Source of the DNA: Jatrophihabitans telluris
GTDB lineage: Bacteria; Actinomycetota; Actinomycetes; Mycobacteriales; Jatrophihabitantaceae
Length of the DNA stretch: 64,000 nucleotides
Assembly: GCF_023516435.1 (NCBI RefSeq)
Contig: NZ_CP097332.1
Coordinates: 620,001-684,000 of the forward strand
Direction of reading: 5' to 3'
Every line of letters begins with the position of its first letter. The stretch's first letter is position 1. Positions 16,136-26,858 of the stretch are shown one piece after another. The notes under the pieces were generated by a model that had not been told where the DNA came from, did not search any database, and saw only the letters and a program-made list of their open reading frames with translations. Made by a program: the position numbers and the translations under genes.

Positions 16136-17596
16136 ATGGCTCTACTCGACGATGGCGCATGGCAGGGCAAGGTGTGGACCGGCACCTGGACGACCGGCGA
16201 CGGCGGCGTCTATGACGCTGTGGAACCGGCCACCGGCGGCGTGATCGGTTCGGTAGGCATGGCGACGGCCAAGGACGTTCATGAGGCAGCCGAGCGGGCG
16301 GTGAGCGCGCAGCGGGACTGGGCGGCGGCGCCGTTCGAGGAGCGAGCCCGGGTGCTGCGCCGCGCCGGTGAGATCCTCGAAGCCAACGCCGAGGAGATCC
16401 GGGGATGGCTGGCCCGCGAATCTGGTGCGATCCAGCCTTTCGGCGACTTCCAGGTCCACACCTCGGCGGCCGAATGCTACGAGGCGTCTGCGCTGCCCTC
16501 GCATCCCTACGGCGAGCTGCTGCGCAGCGGCGCGCCTCGGCTGTCCTTCGCTCGTCGAGTGCCCGCCGGGGTGGTCGGCGTCATCGCGCCGTTCAACGTG
16601 CCGACCATTCTGGCGATCCGGGCGATTGCACCGGCGCTTGCCTTGGGCAACGCTGTCATCCTCAAACCCGACCCGCGAACGGCGATCTCTGGCGGCGCCT
16701 TGTTCGCTCGAGTGTTCGCCGAGGCCGGACTCCCGGCCGGCGTCCTACACGTTCTTCCGGGAGGTGCGGCTGTCGGCGAGGCCCTCGTGATCGAGCCCGC
16801 CGTTCGGGTGATCGCCTTCACCGGTTCCACAAAGGCGGGTCGCGCTGTCGGTGCCCTCGCCGGGCAACACCTCAAACGCGCCCATCTGGAACTTGGTGGG
16901 AACTCCGCGCTCATCGTCATGCCCGATGTCGACGTGACCGCGGCCGCCTCCGTCGGGGCGTGGGGGACCTTTGCCCACCAGGGCCAGATCTGCATGGCCA
17001 CCTCTCGGCATCTCGTCCACGTCGACATCGCGGAGGAATACACCCAGATCCTGACGGAGAAGGTCGCGAACCTCCCGGTGGGCGACCCCTTCCGCGAACA
17101 GGTCGCGATGGGACCGCTCATCGATGCGCGGCAGCGTGACCGGGTGCACGGACTCGTGACCGCCTCGGCGCAACGAGGTGCGACTGTTCGCACCGGCGGC
17201 ACCTACGAGGGCTTGTTCTACCGGCCCACGGTGCTCGGCAACGTACCGGTCGACGTTCCCGCCTATACCGAGGAGATCTTCGGTCCGGTCGCCCCGGTCA
17301 CGCCGTTTTCCTCGACAGAGGAACTCCTCAGCATGGCCGCTGGCACCGAATACGGTCTTTCCCTGGGCATCCTGACCAGGGACGTGTACGCGGGCCTGGA
17401 ACTGGCCGAGCGCATCCCCTCCGGTCTCGTCCACATCAACGACCAGACCGTCAACGATGAAGCCGTCGCGCCCTTCGGTGGCGTCGGCGCCTCCGGCACC
17501 GGTTCTCGTCACGGCGGCCCGCAGGCCAACATCGAAGCCTTCACCGAGACTCAGTGGGTCACCCTTCGCGGGAGCCTGCCCACGTATCCATTCTGA
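16136..17596 (+). CDS. Aldehyde dehydrogenase (benzaldehyde/vanillin dehydrogenase type)
   Basis: A 486-residue NAD(P)-dependent enzyme. The catalytic Cys is in QGQICMATS and the general base Glu in LELGGNS. The opening residues and the segment PAGVVGVIAPFN match the aromatic aldehyde dehydrogenase group, which oxidises benzaldehyde- or vanillin-like aldehydes to acids. Two ATGs compete (16130 and 16136); GGAAGGA at 16121-16127 leaves a better gap for the second. It stands alone on the plus strand. Together with pobA at the far end it hints at aromatic acid catabolism in this organism. Confidence 0.87.
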   Translation: MALLDDGAWQGKVWTGTWTTGDGGVYDAVEPATGGVIGSVGMATAKDVHEAAERAVSAQRDWAAAPFEERARVLRRAGEILEANAEEIRGWLARESGAIQPFGDFQVHTSAAECYEASALPSHPYGELLRSGAPRLSFARRVPAGVVGVIAPFNVPTILAIRAIAPALALGNAVILKPDPRTAISGGALFARVFAEAGLPAGVLHVLPGGAAVGEALVIEPAVRVIAFTGSTKAGRAVGALAGQHLKRAHLELGGNSALIVMPDVDVTAAASVGAWGTFAHQGQICMATSRHLVHVDIAEEYTQILTEKVANLPVGDPFREQVAMGPLIDARQRDRVHGLVTASAQRGATVRTGGTYEGLFYRPTVLGNVPVDVPAYTEEIFGPVAPVTPFSSTEELLSMAAGTEYGLSLGILTRDVYAGLELAERIPSGLVHINDQTVNDEAVAPFGGVGASGTGSRHGGPQANIEAFTETQWVTLRGSLPTYPF

Positions 17597-17702
17597 TCGC
17601 CGGCGAGGCCGATCTTCGGACAGGTTGTCGTATCGGCGAGATGCCGTTCGTAGTGGAGTTGAAGGCAGTCATCAGGACGGCCCGGAATCGAGGAGAATTG
17701 AG

Positions 17703-18065
17703 ATGGCGCACTACCTGCTGAGCGTGCACGGACCGGCCGAGATGGGCGAGTTCGGCAACTACGGTTCGAAGGAGGAGATGGAGGCGGCCTTCGCCGCGAC
17801 AGGTGCCTTCAACGACAAGCTTCACGCCGATGGTTACTGGGTGTTCGCGGGCGGACTGCAGTCGGCTTCGACCGCGACCGTCGTCGACGGTCAGGGCGAC
17901 GAGCCGGTGCTGAGCGATGGGCCCTACCTGGAGACCAAGGAGGTCATCGGGGGCTTCTGGGTGATCGACGCGCCCGACCTCGACGTCGCGATCAGGCTTG
18001 CGGCAGAGGGCTCGAAGGCGTGCGGAGGAAAGGTCGAGGTCCGTCCGTTCCAGGGTCTGGCCTGA
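17703..18065 (+). CDS. YCII-domain (DGPF) protein
   Basis: A 120-residue ferredoxin-fold protein with the family core DGPYLETKEVIGGFWV. These small proteins often neighbour ECF sigma factors and their biochemical role is poorly known. A GAGGAG ribosome site precedes the ATG. No sigma factor is adjacent here. Confidence 0.8.
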   Translation: MAHYLLSVHGPAEMGEFGNYGSKEEMEAAFAATGAFNDKLHADGYWVFAGGLQSASTATVVDGQGDEPVLSDGPYLETKEVIGGFWVIDAPDLDVAIRLAAEGSKACGGKVEVRPFQGLA

Positions 18066-18190
18066 ACCGACCCTCGCGAGAAGAACTGCACAGAGCAGGG
18101 AGCGGCGGCCGCCCGTCAGTTATCGATTCGTGACTGGACAAAGCTTGGGCGGTGGGTCTAGGACGGACCTTGGCCGAGGTGGGGTGCGTT

Positions 18191-19858
18191 ATGCGAAGTG
18201 GCGCGGCGGGACGTCGGAGTGCGGTGGCGGTGGGGGCAGTCGCCCTACTCGTTTCGGCGATGGGGGTCCCCGCCGCGTCTGGCCAACAGGCTGGTCCCTC
18301 CTCTGCCGGGGTCGCCGCGGTGCGGCCGGCGGCGCGCGGGGAGCTGGATTGCAACAATCTGAGCCCGGTCCAGCGTTCGGTTCGGCCCACGCTGATCTGC
18401 GCCGACGTGCGAGGGATCGGCGCGGACAAGTTCGAGGAGAACGGTCGTTATGTCGGACACGACGAACCGACCATCAATTTCTATTCGCACAAGCGAGGTT
18501 CCGGCAACACGGTGACGTGGGTCGAGAAGCTGCCGGTGGAGCCGAAGCATCTGCCGACCGTGCACTCTCCTGGCCACGACATCACTCACAGCTTCGAGCT
18601 TGCGGCGACGAACTGGTTCAGCATGGCCTATTGCGACAACCAGTCCTACCCGCAGCTGCCCTGTACACCCGAGAGTGATCGAAACGCGCCACATGGAGCG
18701 TTCCCGGGCGGCGGCAGTGGCCTTCTGGAACTTCAGTTCTACCCGCCCGGGTTCGCCCCGATCATGGACGCGCAGAGTTGCGACAACACGCACTGGTGCG
18801 CGGCCATGACGCTGGACAGCTTGGAGTTCACGGCTGGATTCCAAGTGGGCAACCCGAATTGCACCGAGCCGGTGAACTTCGCCTTCGTCCAACGCGATGG
18901 GATACCGACCGGTCCGCCGAGCCCGCAATTGGCCGACGTCAGCACGTTCACCCCTACCGCGAAAACCTTGCTCATGCGATCAGGGGACACGCTGCGGGTA
19001 TCCATTCACGACGTCGCTGTCGGCCCAGGGCAACTGGCCATGCGGGCTCGGGTAGATGACCTGACGACCCATCAGAGCGGCTTCATGACGTCCTCGGCTC
19101 GGAACGGCTTCATGCACACCAGCATCGTCGACTGCTCGGGGACGCCCTACAACTTCGCCGGCGAGTACGACACGGCCGGTACCGCGAACATCCTGCCCTG
19201 GGGAATCGGGAACACGAACATCGCCAGTGACGTCGAGACCGGACACTTCATCCCGTGCACCGGACTCACCAACCCCGGGACCTTCACGTTCGGCGCGTTC
19301 ACCGACACGTTCTTCAACAACTGCAGCGGACCGTACGAGTCCAGCGCGCCCGCGGACGACCCGGCGGCCAATGATGATCCGCCCTGCTATCCCAAGGGCG
19401 ACACGCACGGCGGTTTGGCCGCTCCCGATGAGGTCACCGGCTGCGAGCCCGTGACCGGCCCGTTCCCGAACAACGCCGACCTGGACTTCGACGGAACGCC
19501 GTACTGGCCGGATTGGCCGATCAGTACGAGGCCGACGCGGTTCCCGTCAACCTTCCTCCAGCATCAGCCAACGACCTCCGGAGCGCGGTACTCCCAGGTC
19601 GAGATCCAGACCGACCTGCCGGCCTTCGAACCGTCCTGCCAGGCCGATGGCACCGGTTGCGCGATCCCGGCGCCCGGGGCCCCCGGACACTTCTACCCGT
19701 GGTGGACGCTGGCCCGCGTGGGTGGAGCGTGCGCGTGGGAGTTTGGGCAGATGCACAACGGGCTCAGCTTCGGCCAGGACGCCCAGTACAACCACCCCAA
19801 CCCGCAGTCGCCGTTCGAGTGGACCAGTGGGGTCATCGCCAATCCCCGGTGCGCCTGA
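18191..19858 (+). CDS. Secreted Cys-rich protein of uncharacterised actinobacterial family
   Basis: A 555-residue protein with a clear signal peptide when started at ATG 18191 (Arg-rich n-region, AVAVGAVALLVSAM, cleavage near ASG). The mature part has about 16 Cys and the motifs YPQLPCTPESD, SCDNTHWCAAMTLDS and FVQRDGIPTGPPSP. These match a family I recall as recurrent in Streptomyces-like genomes without known function. No catalytic signature is recognised. The Cys pairs suggest disulphides outside the cell. It converges with the ice-binding-like gene across 33 bp. Confidence 0.72.
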   Translation: MRSGAAGRRSAVAVGAVALLVSAMGVPAASGQQAGPSSAGVAAVRPAARGELDCNNLSPVQRSVRPTLICADVRGIGADKFEENGRYVGHDEPTINFYSHKRGSGNTVTWVEKLPVEPKHLPTVHSPGHDITHSFELAATNWFSMAYCDNQSYPQLPCTPESDRNAPHGAFPGGGSGLLELQFYPPGFAPIMDAQSCDNTHWCAAMTLDSLEFTAGFQVGNPNCTEPVNFAFVQRDGIPTGPPSPQLADVSTFTPTAKTLLMRSGDTLRVSIHDVAVGPGQLAMRARVDDLTTHQSGFMTSSARNGFMHTSIVDCSGTPYNFAGEYDTAGTANILPWGIGNTNIASDVETGHFIPCTGLTNPGTFTFGAFTDTFFNNCSGPYESSAPADDPAANDDPPCYPKGDTHGGLAAPDEVTGCEPVTGPFPNNADLDFDGTPYWPDWPISTRPTRFPSTFLQHQPTTSGARYSQVEIQTDLPAFEPSCQADGTGCAIPAPGAPGHFYPWWTLARVGGACAWEFGQMHNGLSFGQDAQYNHPNPQSPFEWTSGVIANPRCA

Positions 19859-19891
19859 ACCTGCACCGCACGCGTCCCCGGCCGGGCGTTC

Positions 19892-21166
19892 TCAATGGCG
19901 TCGGTCGGTTGTGGACCGGGTCCGCGCGGCGAGCAGGAGAAGGAGCCCGAGCAGAAGGGCTGCACCACCGATAGCTGTCAGTAGGGCGACCGAGCTTGGG
20001 CCGGTCTTGGGCAACACCGGCATCGGGTGGGACGTGGCCGGGTGTACAGACCTTGTCGCCGTCGCGTGAGCGCTCGTGGTGAATGGGGCGGCCGTACGTC
20101 GCGGCGTTGTTGCGGCGGCCGTGACAACGAAGGCCCTCGGCGCGGAGGTCGAGGGTGCGGAGTTCGGGCTGCCGCCGTAGACGGCAACCACCGTGCCGCC
20201 AGGCAAGGTCGTGCCGGCAGGAACAATGATCGTGGCGTGGCCGGTGGTGTCGACCGGTGCGCTACCGATCGCCACGCCATTGTCGTAGAAGCTCACCGTG
20301 CCCACCACCGGTCCGCCCGTGCTGATCACGTGGGCCCCGATGCTGACCGGGGTGCCCGCCTTGGCTGATGAAGGCACAGTCACGCTCGTGGTGGTGGAAG
20401 CTGCTCCCGCCGGCGGCGTGTCTGAGCAGTCTGGTGCGGTGAACACGTCGTTGTCCAAGGTGACCGAACCGGTCCCGGCGAGAGCACGGCCCTTCACATG
20501 CGTACTCGTCGTCACGGTCACGGATGTGGCGGCAAGGAGTGTGCCCTGAAACGTCGAGGCGGTGCCCAGGGTGGCCGAGCGTCCGACCTGCCAGTAGATG
20601 TGGCAAGCCTGGGCTCCGTTGATTGCAACGACATGGCTTGCGGTGGCGGTGATGAGCGTGGAGGCCACCTGAACGATGAACACCGAACTCGGATCACCGC
20701 GGCCGTCGAAGGTAACGGTGCCACTCAGGGCGAGAGGCCCGCTGGAGGTATAGACCCCGTCGTTCAAAGTCCTTCCGACCAGGTCACCCGCAACCGCCTG
20801 GGTACTCGCCCGTCCGGCCGCGTCGCGGTACGCATTGCTCACGTCGGACTGCGCCAGTCCGGCGACGGCGTCCGCGGAATGCCGAGCCCCGCCGGCGATT
20901 CCTGGTGGAAAGCCGGTGATGGCGGTGCCTGGGCTCACGCCGAGGTCGCCCGACAGCGTCGACGGCCCCGTGTTGGTGACGGTCTGACCAGCCAGTACCG
21001 AATACGACGCGGCGGTGCCGAGATCGATCGAGGGAGTCGCGGGCGAGGCGCCGGCCGGTGCCGCAGTACCGACCATCACGGCAAGTACCGGCGCCCCGGC
21101 CAGGGCGACCAGAAACCGACCGAGTCGGCGACCAGTACGGGATGGATGCGAGTATGAGGAGAACAT
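19892..21166 (-). CDS. Ice-binding-like (DUF3494) LPxTG-anchored surface protein
   Basis: A 424-residue secreted protein. After a signal peptide (about 1-42) comes a DUF3494 domain (IDLGTAASYSVLAGQTVTN to about 245), a beta-solenoid fold seen in ice-binding proteins and adhesins. Then follow an Ig-like repeat (about 258-350, with GTVSFYDNGVAIG), a Ser/Thr/Pro-rich wall-spanning region, and a sortase signal: LPKTG at 385-389, a hydrophobic helix and a basic tail. It is thus expected to be covalently attached to peptidoglycan. Ice binding itself is not shown; many mesophiles use the domain for adhesion. Confidence 0.85.
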   Translation of the reverse strand: MFSSYSHPSRTGRRLGRFLVALAGAPVLAVMVGTAAPAGASPATPSIDLGTAASYSVLAGQTVTNTGPSTLSGDLGVSPGTAITGFPPGIAGGARHSADAVAGLAQSDVSNAYRDAAGRASTQAVAGDLVGRTLNDGVYTSSGPLALSGTVTFDGRGDPSSVFIVQVASTLITATASHVVAINGAQACHIYWQVGRSATLGTASTFQGTLLAATSVTVTTSTHVKGRALAGTGSVTLDNDVFTAPDCSDTPPAGAASTTTSVTVPSSAKAGTPVSIGAHVISTGGPVVGTVSFYDNGVAIGSAPVDTTGHATIIVPAGTTLPGGTVVAVYGGSPNSAPSTSAPRAFVVTAAATTPRRTAAPFTTSAHATATRSVHPATSHPMPVLPKTGPSSVALLTAIGGAALLLGLLLLLAARTRSTTDRRH

Positions 21167-21374
21167 AGAGCCGCCTTCGAGGCGGGACAGTCAACTTGCG
21201 AAGCCGAGAGATTACCGCCGTAGGTCAATCCGAATGGGAGACCGCTACGGTGCCCGCGAACCTAGCGCGACTGTGTCACCGTGTAATCAGCAGATGACTC
21301 ACAGTAGCATAAATCCTAAACATTTTACTTACACGGCTCCGTCCGGCCGCGGCTGTTCTGGACCGAAAGGTGAG
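21167..21374 (-). promoter_or_regulatory. Long AT-richer leader of the DUF3494 gene
   Basis: The 208 bases upstream of the surface-protein gene contain an AT-rich block (about 21300-21335) and several inverted repeats: CCGCC-TTCGA-GGCGG (21171-21185) directly before the ATG, GACC...GGTC and ACCG...CGGT further up. No known riboswitch consensus was recognised. A structured 5' leader is possible. Confidence 0.3.
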
Positions 21375-21608
21375 TTATCCCGGCGGCTCGTTCTCGGCGT
21401 TGGCCTCCGCGTGCTCGTCACCGGCGGGGTGATCGGTTTCCCTTGGATCCGGAATGGCCTGCCCCGTCTGCCCAGTCTGGCCGGTGTGCTCAGCCTGCTC
21501 GGGAGCAGAGGAAGCCGGGGCGTTCGTGGTGTCCGAGCTGTCTGAGCTGTCCGAGGCATCGTCGTTGCGGCCGGACATCAGCGGCTTGTTGTTCGGGTCT
21601 GTACTCAT
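21375..21608 (-). CDS. Small acidic low-complexity protein
   Basis: A 77-residue frame rich in Asp, Ser, Glu and Pro, with short repeats (DASDSSDSSD, HTGQTGQTGQ). It is probably disordered and has no membrane segment or signal. A GAGG element precedes the ATG. I do not recognise a family. It could be a real small cytoplasmic protein or a fortuitous frame. Confidence 0.4.
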   Translation of the reverse strand: MSTDPNNKPLMSGRNDDASDSSDSSDTTNAPASSAPEQAEHTGQTGQTGQAIPDPRETDHPAGDEHAEANAENEPPG

Positions 21609-21734
21609 ACCTCAGTGTGCACCGCTCCGGACGCACTCGGTTCAGCGTCGACCGCGCGAGGGGGCCGAGCGCCGTATCCACGGAGGTAACGCCAGACCCT
21701 CCCTGCCACAGTCGCCGCGTCTTAGCGTGTGGAT

Positions 21735-22616
21735 ATGGACACCCTGACCCTGAACAACGACGTCACCATGCCCGCCCTCGGACTGGGGGTCTTTCAGACG
21801 CCACCGGACGAGACACGCGCAGCGGTGCAGGCCGCGCTGGAAACCGGCTACCGCCATGTCGACACCGCCGCGGCCTACGGCAACGAGCGTGAGGTCGGCG
21901 AGGCCATCCGGTCGTCCGCCCTCGACCGATCGGACGTATTCGTCGAGACGAAGATCTGGATCAGCGACTACGGCTACGAGCAGACCCTTCACGGTTTCGA
22001 GAAGAGCGCAGCCAAGCTCGGGGTGGATCACATCGATCTGCTGATCCTGCACCAGGCTCTGCCCACGGATTTCGACAAGACCCTCGAGGCCTACCGGGCG
22101 TTGGAGACGCTGCTCGCCGACGGCCGGGTGCGCGCCATCGGTGTCAGCAACTTCATGGTCGAGCACCTGACCAGACTGCTCGACCACGCGACGGTGGTTC
22201 CCGCGGTCAACCAGATCGAGGTCCACCCGTACTTCCAGCAGCGCGAGGTGCAGGCGTTCGGAGCCGAGCATGATGTCCTGACCCAGGCGTGGTCGCCCAT
22301 CGGCGGAATCACGTTCTACCGCGAGAGCGGGCACACCAGCACGCTCGAGGATCCGGTTGTAGTCGCAATCGCGCGGGCGCACACCAAGAGCCCGGCCCAG
22401 GTCATGCTGCGCTGGCACTTGCAGCAGGGCCGGTCGGTCATCCCGAAGTCGACCAAGCCGCAGCGCATCGCCGAGAACTTCGAGGTCTTCGATTTCGAGC
22501 TGGCTTCTGACGAACTCGCCGCCATCGACGCACTCGACAGTGGCAAGCGTGGTGGGCCAGAGCCTGAGGCCATCACTCTGGAAACGTTCGGCCGGCCCAT
22601 CCCCGAGGCTGATTGA
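21735..22616 (+). CDS. Aldo/keto reductase (2,5-diketo-D-gluconate reductase type)
   Basis: A 293-residue AKR with the full catalytic tetrad D43, Y48, K73 and H106 (HVDTAAAYGNE, ETKIW, ILHQ). The NADPH-binding C-terminal motif IPKSTKPQRIAEN is present. It reduces small aldehydes or ketones in the cytosol. An in-frame GTG lies two codons upstream (21729). It is followed by the kdp leader and reads in the same direction, but 229 bp and inverted repeats separate them. Confidence 0.88.
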   Translation: MDTLTLNNDVTMPALGLGVFQTPPDETRAAVQAALETGYRHVDTAAAYGNEREVGEAIRSSALDRSDVFVETKIWISDYGYEQTLHGFEKSAAKLGVDHIDLLILHQALPTDFDKTLEAYRALETLLADGRVRAIGVSNFMVEHLTRLLDHATVVPAVNQIEVHPYFQQREVQAFGAEHDVLTQAWSPIGGITFYRESGHTSTLEDPVVVAIARAHTKSPAQVMLRWHLQQGRSVIPKSTKPQRIAENFEVFDFELASDELAAIDALDSGKRGGPEPEAITLETFGRPIPEAD

Positions 22617-22723
22617 TCCTTCTTGCCCACTCGGCGAGCAGGGCCGCCGACCCCGACGGTGAGACCGTGATCGCCATGCCGAGAGTGGCACGTGTGGATT
22701 GCCCATGGTCGGCGTGATCGAAC

Positions 22724-22828
22724 CGTGAGGACGTCCGGCCCCACGCGTCCTCCTCACGCGCCCGGGCTTTGAATTCTGGAGCCCGGTAGAGCACTGCCGG
22801 GCCGGCTCGGAACTCCGTTCGAAGTTCC
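22724..22828 (+). promoter_or_regulatory. kdp leader with three inverted repeats
   Basis: Three potential hairpins precede the kdp genes: CGTGAGGA/TCCTCACG (22724-22758, with an alternative GAGGACG/CGTCCTC pairing inside), CCGGGCT/AGCCCGG (22762-22786) and GGAACT/AGTTCC (22809-22828). The first may end aldo/keto reductase transcription, though no T-run follows. The overlapping pairings in the first could allow switching. No c-di-AMP (ydaO) consensus was recognised. Confidence 0.35.
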
Positions 22829-22845
22829 AGTTTCGTGGAGTCACC

Positions 22846-22929
22846 GTGCACGACGTTGTGTTCCTCCTGCTCACCGCCGCCGTCTTCCTCCTGCTGGCTT
22901 TCATCGCGCGTGGGGCGGAACGATTGTGA
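22846..22929 (+). CDS. Short hydrophobic peptide upstream of kdpF
   Basis: A GTG-initiated frame encodes 27 residues: a single membrane helix ([16 protein letters not shown]) and a basic/acidic end RGAERL. GTGGAG lies a few bases upstream as ribosome site. Its last codons overlap the kdpF start as GTGA, so it looks translationally coupled to the operon. It is not KdpF, which follows with its own hallmark ending. It may be an extra small subunit or a leader peptide. Confidence 0.55.
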   Translation: MHDVVFLLLTAAVFLLLAFIARGAERL

Positions 22930-23015
22930 GTGCCGACAATGTGCTTGGCCTGGTGGCGTCGGTGTTGATGGTCGGCTATCTCGTGTTCGCCCTGCTGTTT
23001 CCGGAGCGCTTCTGA
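22926..23015 (+). CDS. kdpF: KdpF, small subunit of the K+-transporting ATPase
   Basis: A 29-residue one-helix peptide starting [10 protein letters not shown] and ending [13 protein letters not shown], which matches the KdpF pattern (E. coli ends GYLVYALINAEAF). KdpF stabilises the KdpABC complex in the membrane. Start is the GTG within GTGA, and the stop overlaps the kdpA ATG by one base (TGATG). Confidence 0.88.
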   Translation: MSADNVLGLVASVLMVGYLVFALLFPERF

Positions 23016-24675
23016 TGAGCACCGGTTCGGCGGGCCTCCTCTTCGTGGTTACGCTGGTCGCCGCGCTGGCGCTCGTGCACAGGCCGCTCGGTGACTACAT
23101 GGCGCGAGTGTTGACGGGCAACCGTCATCTGGCAGCCGAGCGGGCGGTGTACCGGGCCGGCGGAGTGGACGCCGACGCGGATCAGACGTGGGGGCGGTAC
23201 CTACGCTCGGTACTGGCCTTCAGTGGTGTATCCGTTGCCTTCCTCTATGCATTCCTCCGCGTACAGCACCATCTTTGGCCGCCGTACCAGATGCGGCCGA
23301 TGAGTCCCGATCAGTCCTGGAACACCGCGGCGAGCTTTGTCACCAACACCGACTGGCAGAGCTACTCCGGGGAGAACGCGCTGGGATACGTCGTGCAGAT
23401 GGCAGGCCTGGCCGTGCAGAATTTCCTGTCCGCCGCGGTCGGCATTGCGGTGGCGGTTGCGCTGGTGCGTGGCCTGGTCCGCAGCAGGACCGACCGTGTC
23501 GGAAACTTCTGGGTCGACCTGACCCGGATCTGCCTGCGCATCCTGCTGCCGATCTCGATCGTGTTCGCAATCGTGTTCGTCGGCGCCGGGGTGGTGCAGA
23601 ACTTCCATGCGTACTCCGAGATTCACACTCTGGCGGGCGGCACCCAACCACTGCCTGGCGGCCCGGTCGCCAGCCAGGAGATCATCAAGGAACTCGGTAC
23701 GAACGGCGGCGGGTTCTATAACGCCAACAGCGCACACCCGTTCGAGAATCCGACCAGCTGGACGAACTGGCTGCAGATCTTTCTGCTGCTGTGTATAGCG
23801 TTCTCGCTACCGCGGACCTTCGGTCGGATCGTCGGCGACAAGCGGCAGGGCCACGCGGTGGTAGCGGTGATGGCGCTGCTGGCGGTGCTCAGCCTGGGGT
23901 TGAATCTTGCTGCCCAGACGACGCACCACGGCACGGTCCCAACGGCCGTGGGCGCGGCGACCGAGGGCACCGAGACCAGGTTCGGAGTGCCGGACTCGGC
24001 GGCGTTCGCGACGGGAACGACGCTGACATCGACCGGAGCCGTAGACAGCTTCCACGACAGCTACACAAGTCTGGCCGGAGGGACGCTGCTGTTGAACATG
24101 ATGCTGGGCGAGATCGCTCCCGGAGGTACGGGGTCGGGGCTCTATGGAATCCTCGTCCTCGCGATGCTGTCCGTGTTCATCGCCGGTCTGATGGTGGGAC
24201 GAACACCTGAATATCTGGGAAAGAAACTCGGTGCACGCGAGATGAAGTTCGCCTCGCTCTACATTGTGACCACGCCCTTGGTGGCCCTCGTCGGGACAGC
24301 TATCGCGACGGCGTTGCCCGGCCAGCGGGCAGCCATGCTGAACACCGGCCCCCATGGCCTTTCGGAGGTGCTGTACGCATTCACCTCGGCCGCAAACAAC
24401 AACGGCAGCGCGTTTGCCGGCATCTCGGTGAACACCGTTTGGTACAACACGGCTCTTGGGCTCGCGATGCTGTTAGGACGCTTCCTGCCCATCGTGTTCG
24501 TCCTGGGCCTGGCGGGCTCGCTCGCGCGGCAAAAACCCATTCCGGCCTCGGAGGGCACGCTGCCCACCCACCGGCCGCTGTTCGTCGGCCTGCTCACTGG
24601 CGTCACGGTGATCGTCGTCGCCCTGACCTACTTCCCAGCGCTGGCGCTCGGACCGCTTGCAGAAGGACTGCACTG

Positions 24676-24676
<1 letters not shown>
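23015..24676 (+). CDS. kdpA: KdpA, K+-binding channel-like subunit
   Basis: A 553-residue polytopic membrane protein related to the SKT K+ channel superfamily. The filter-like loops are visible as [35 protein letters not shown], the region around [15 protein letters not shown], and [12 protein letters not shown]. It binds and conducts K+ in the high-affinity Kdp pump. Start is ATG in TGATG after kdpF. Its stop shares one base with the kdpB ATG. Confidence 0.95.
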
Positions 24677-26853
<2,177 letters not shown>

Positions 26854-26858
26854 CCTTG

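Noticed and set aside
22617-22845. c-di-AMP (ydaO) riboswitch before kdp
   Set aside because: Such riboswitches precede some kdp operons, but the conserved core was not found; only simple inverted repeats are present.
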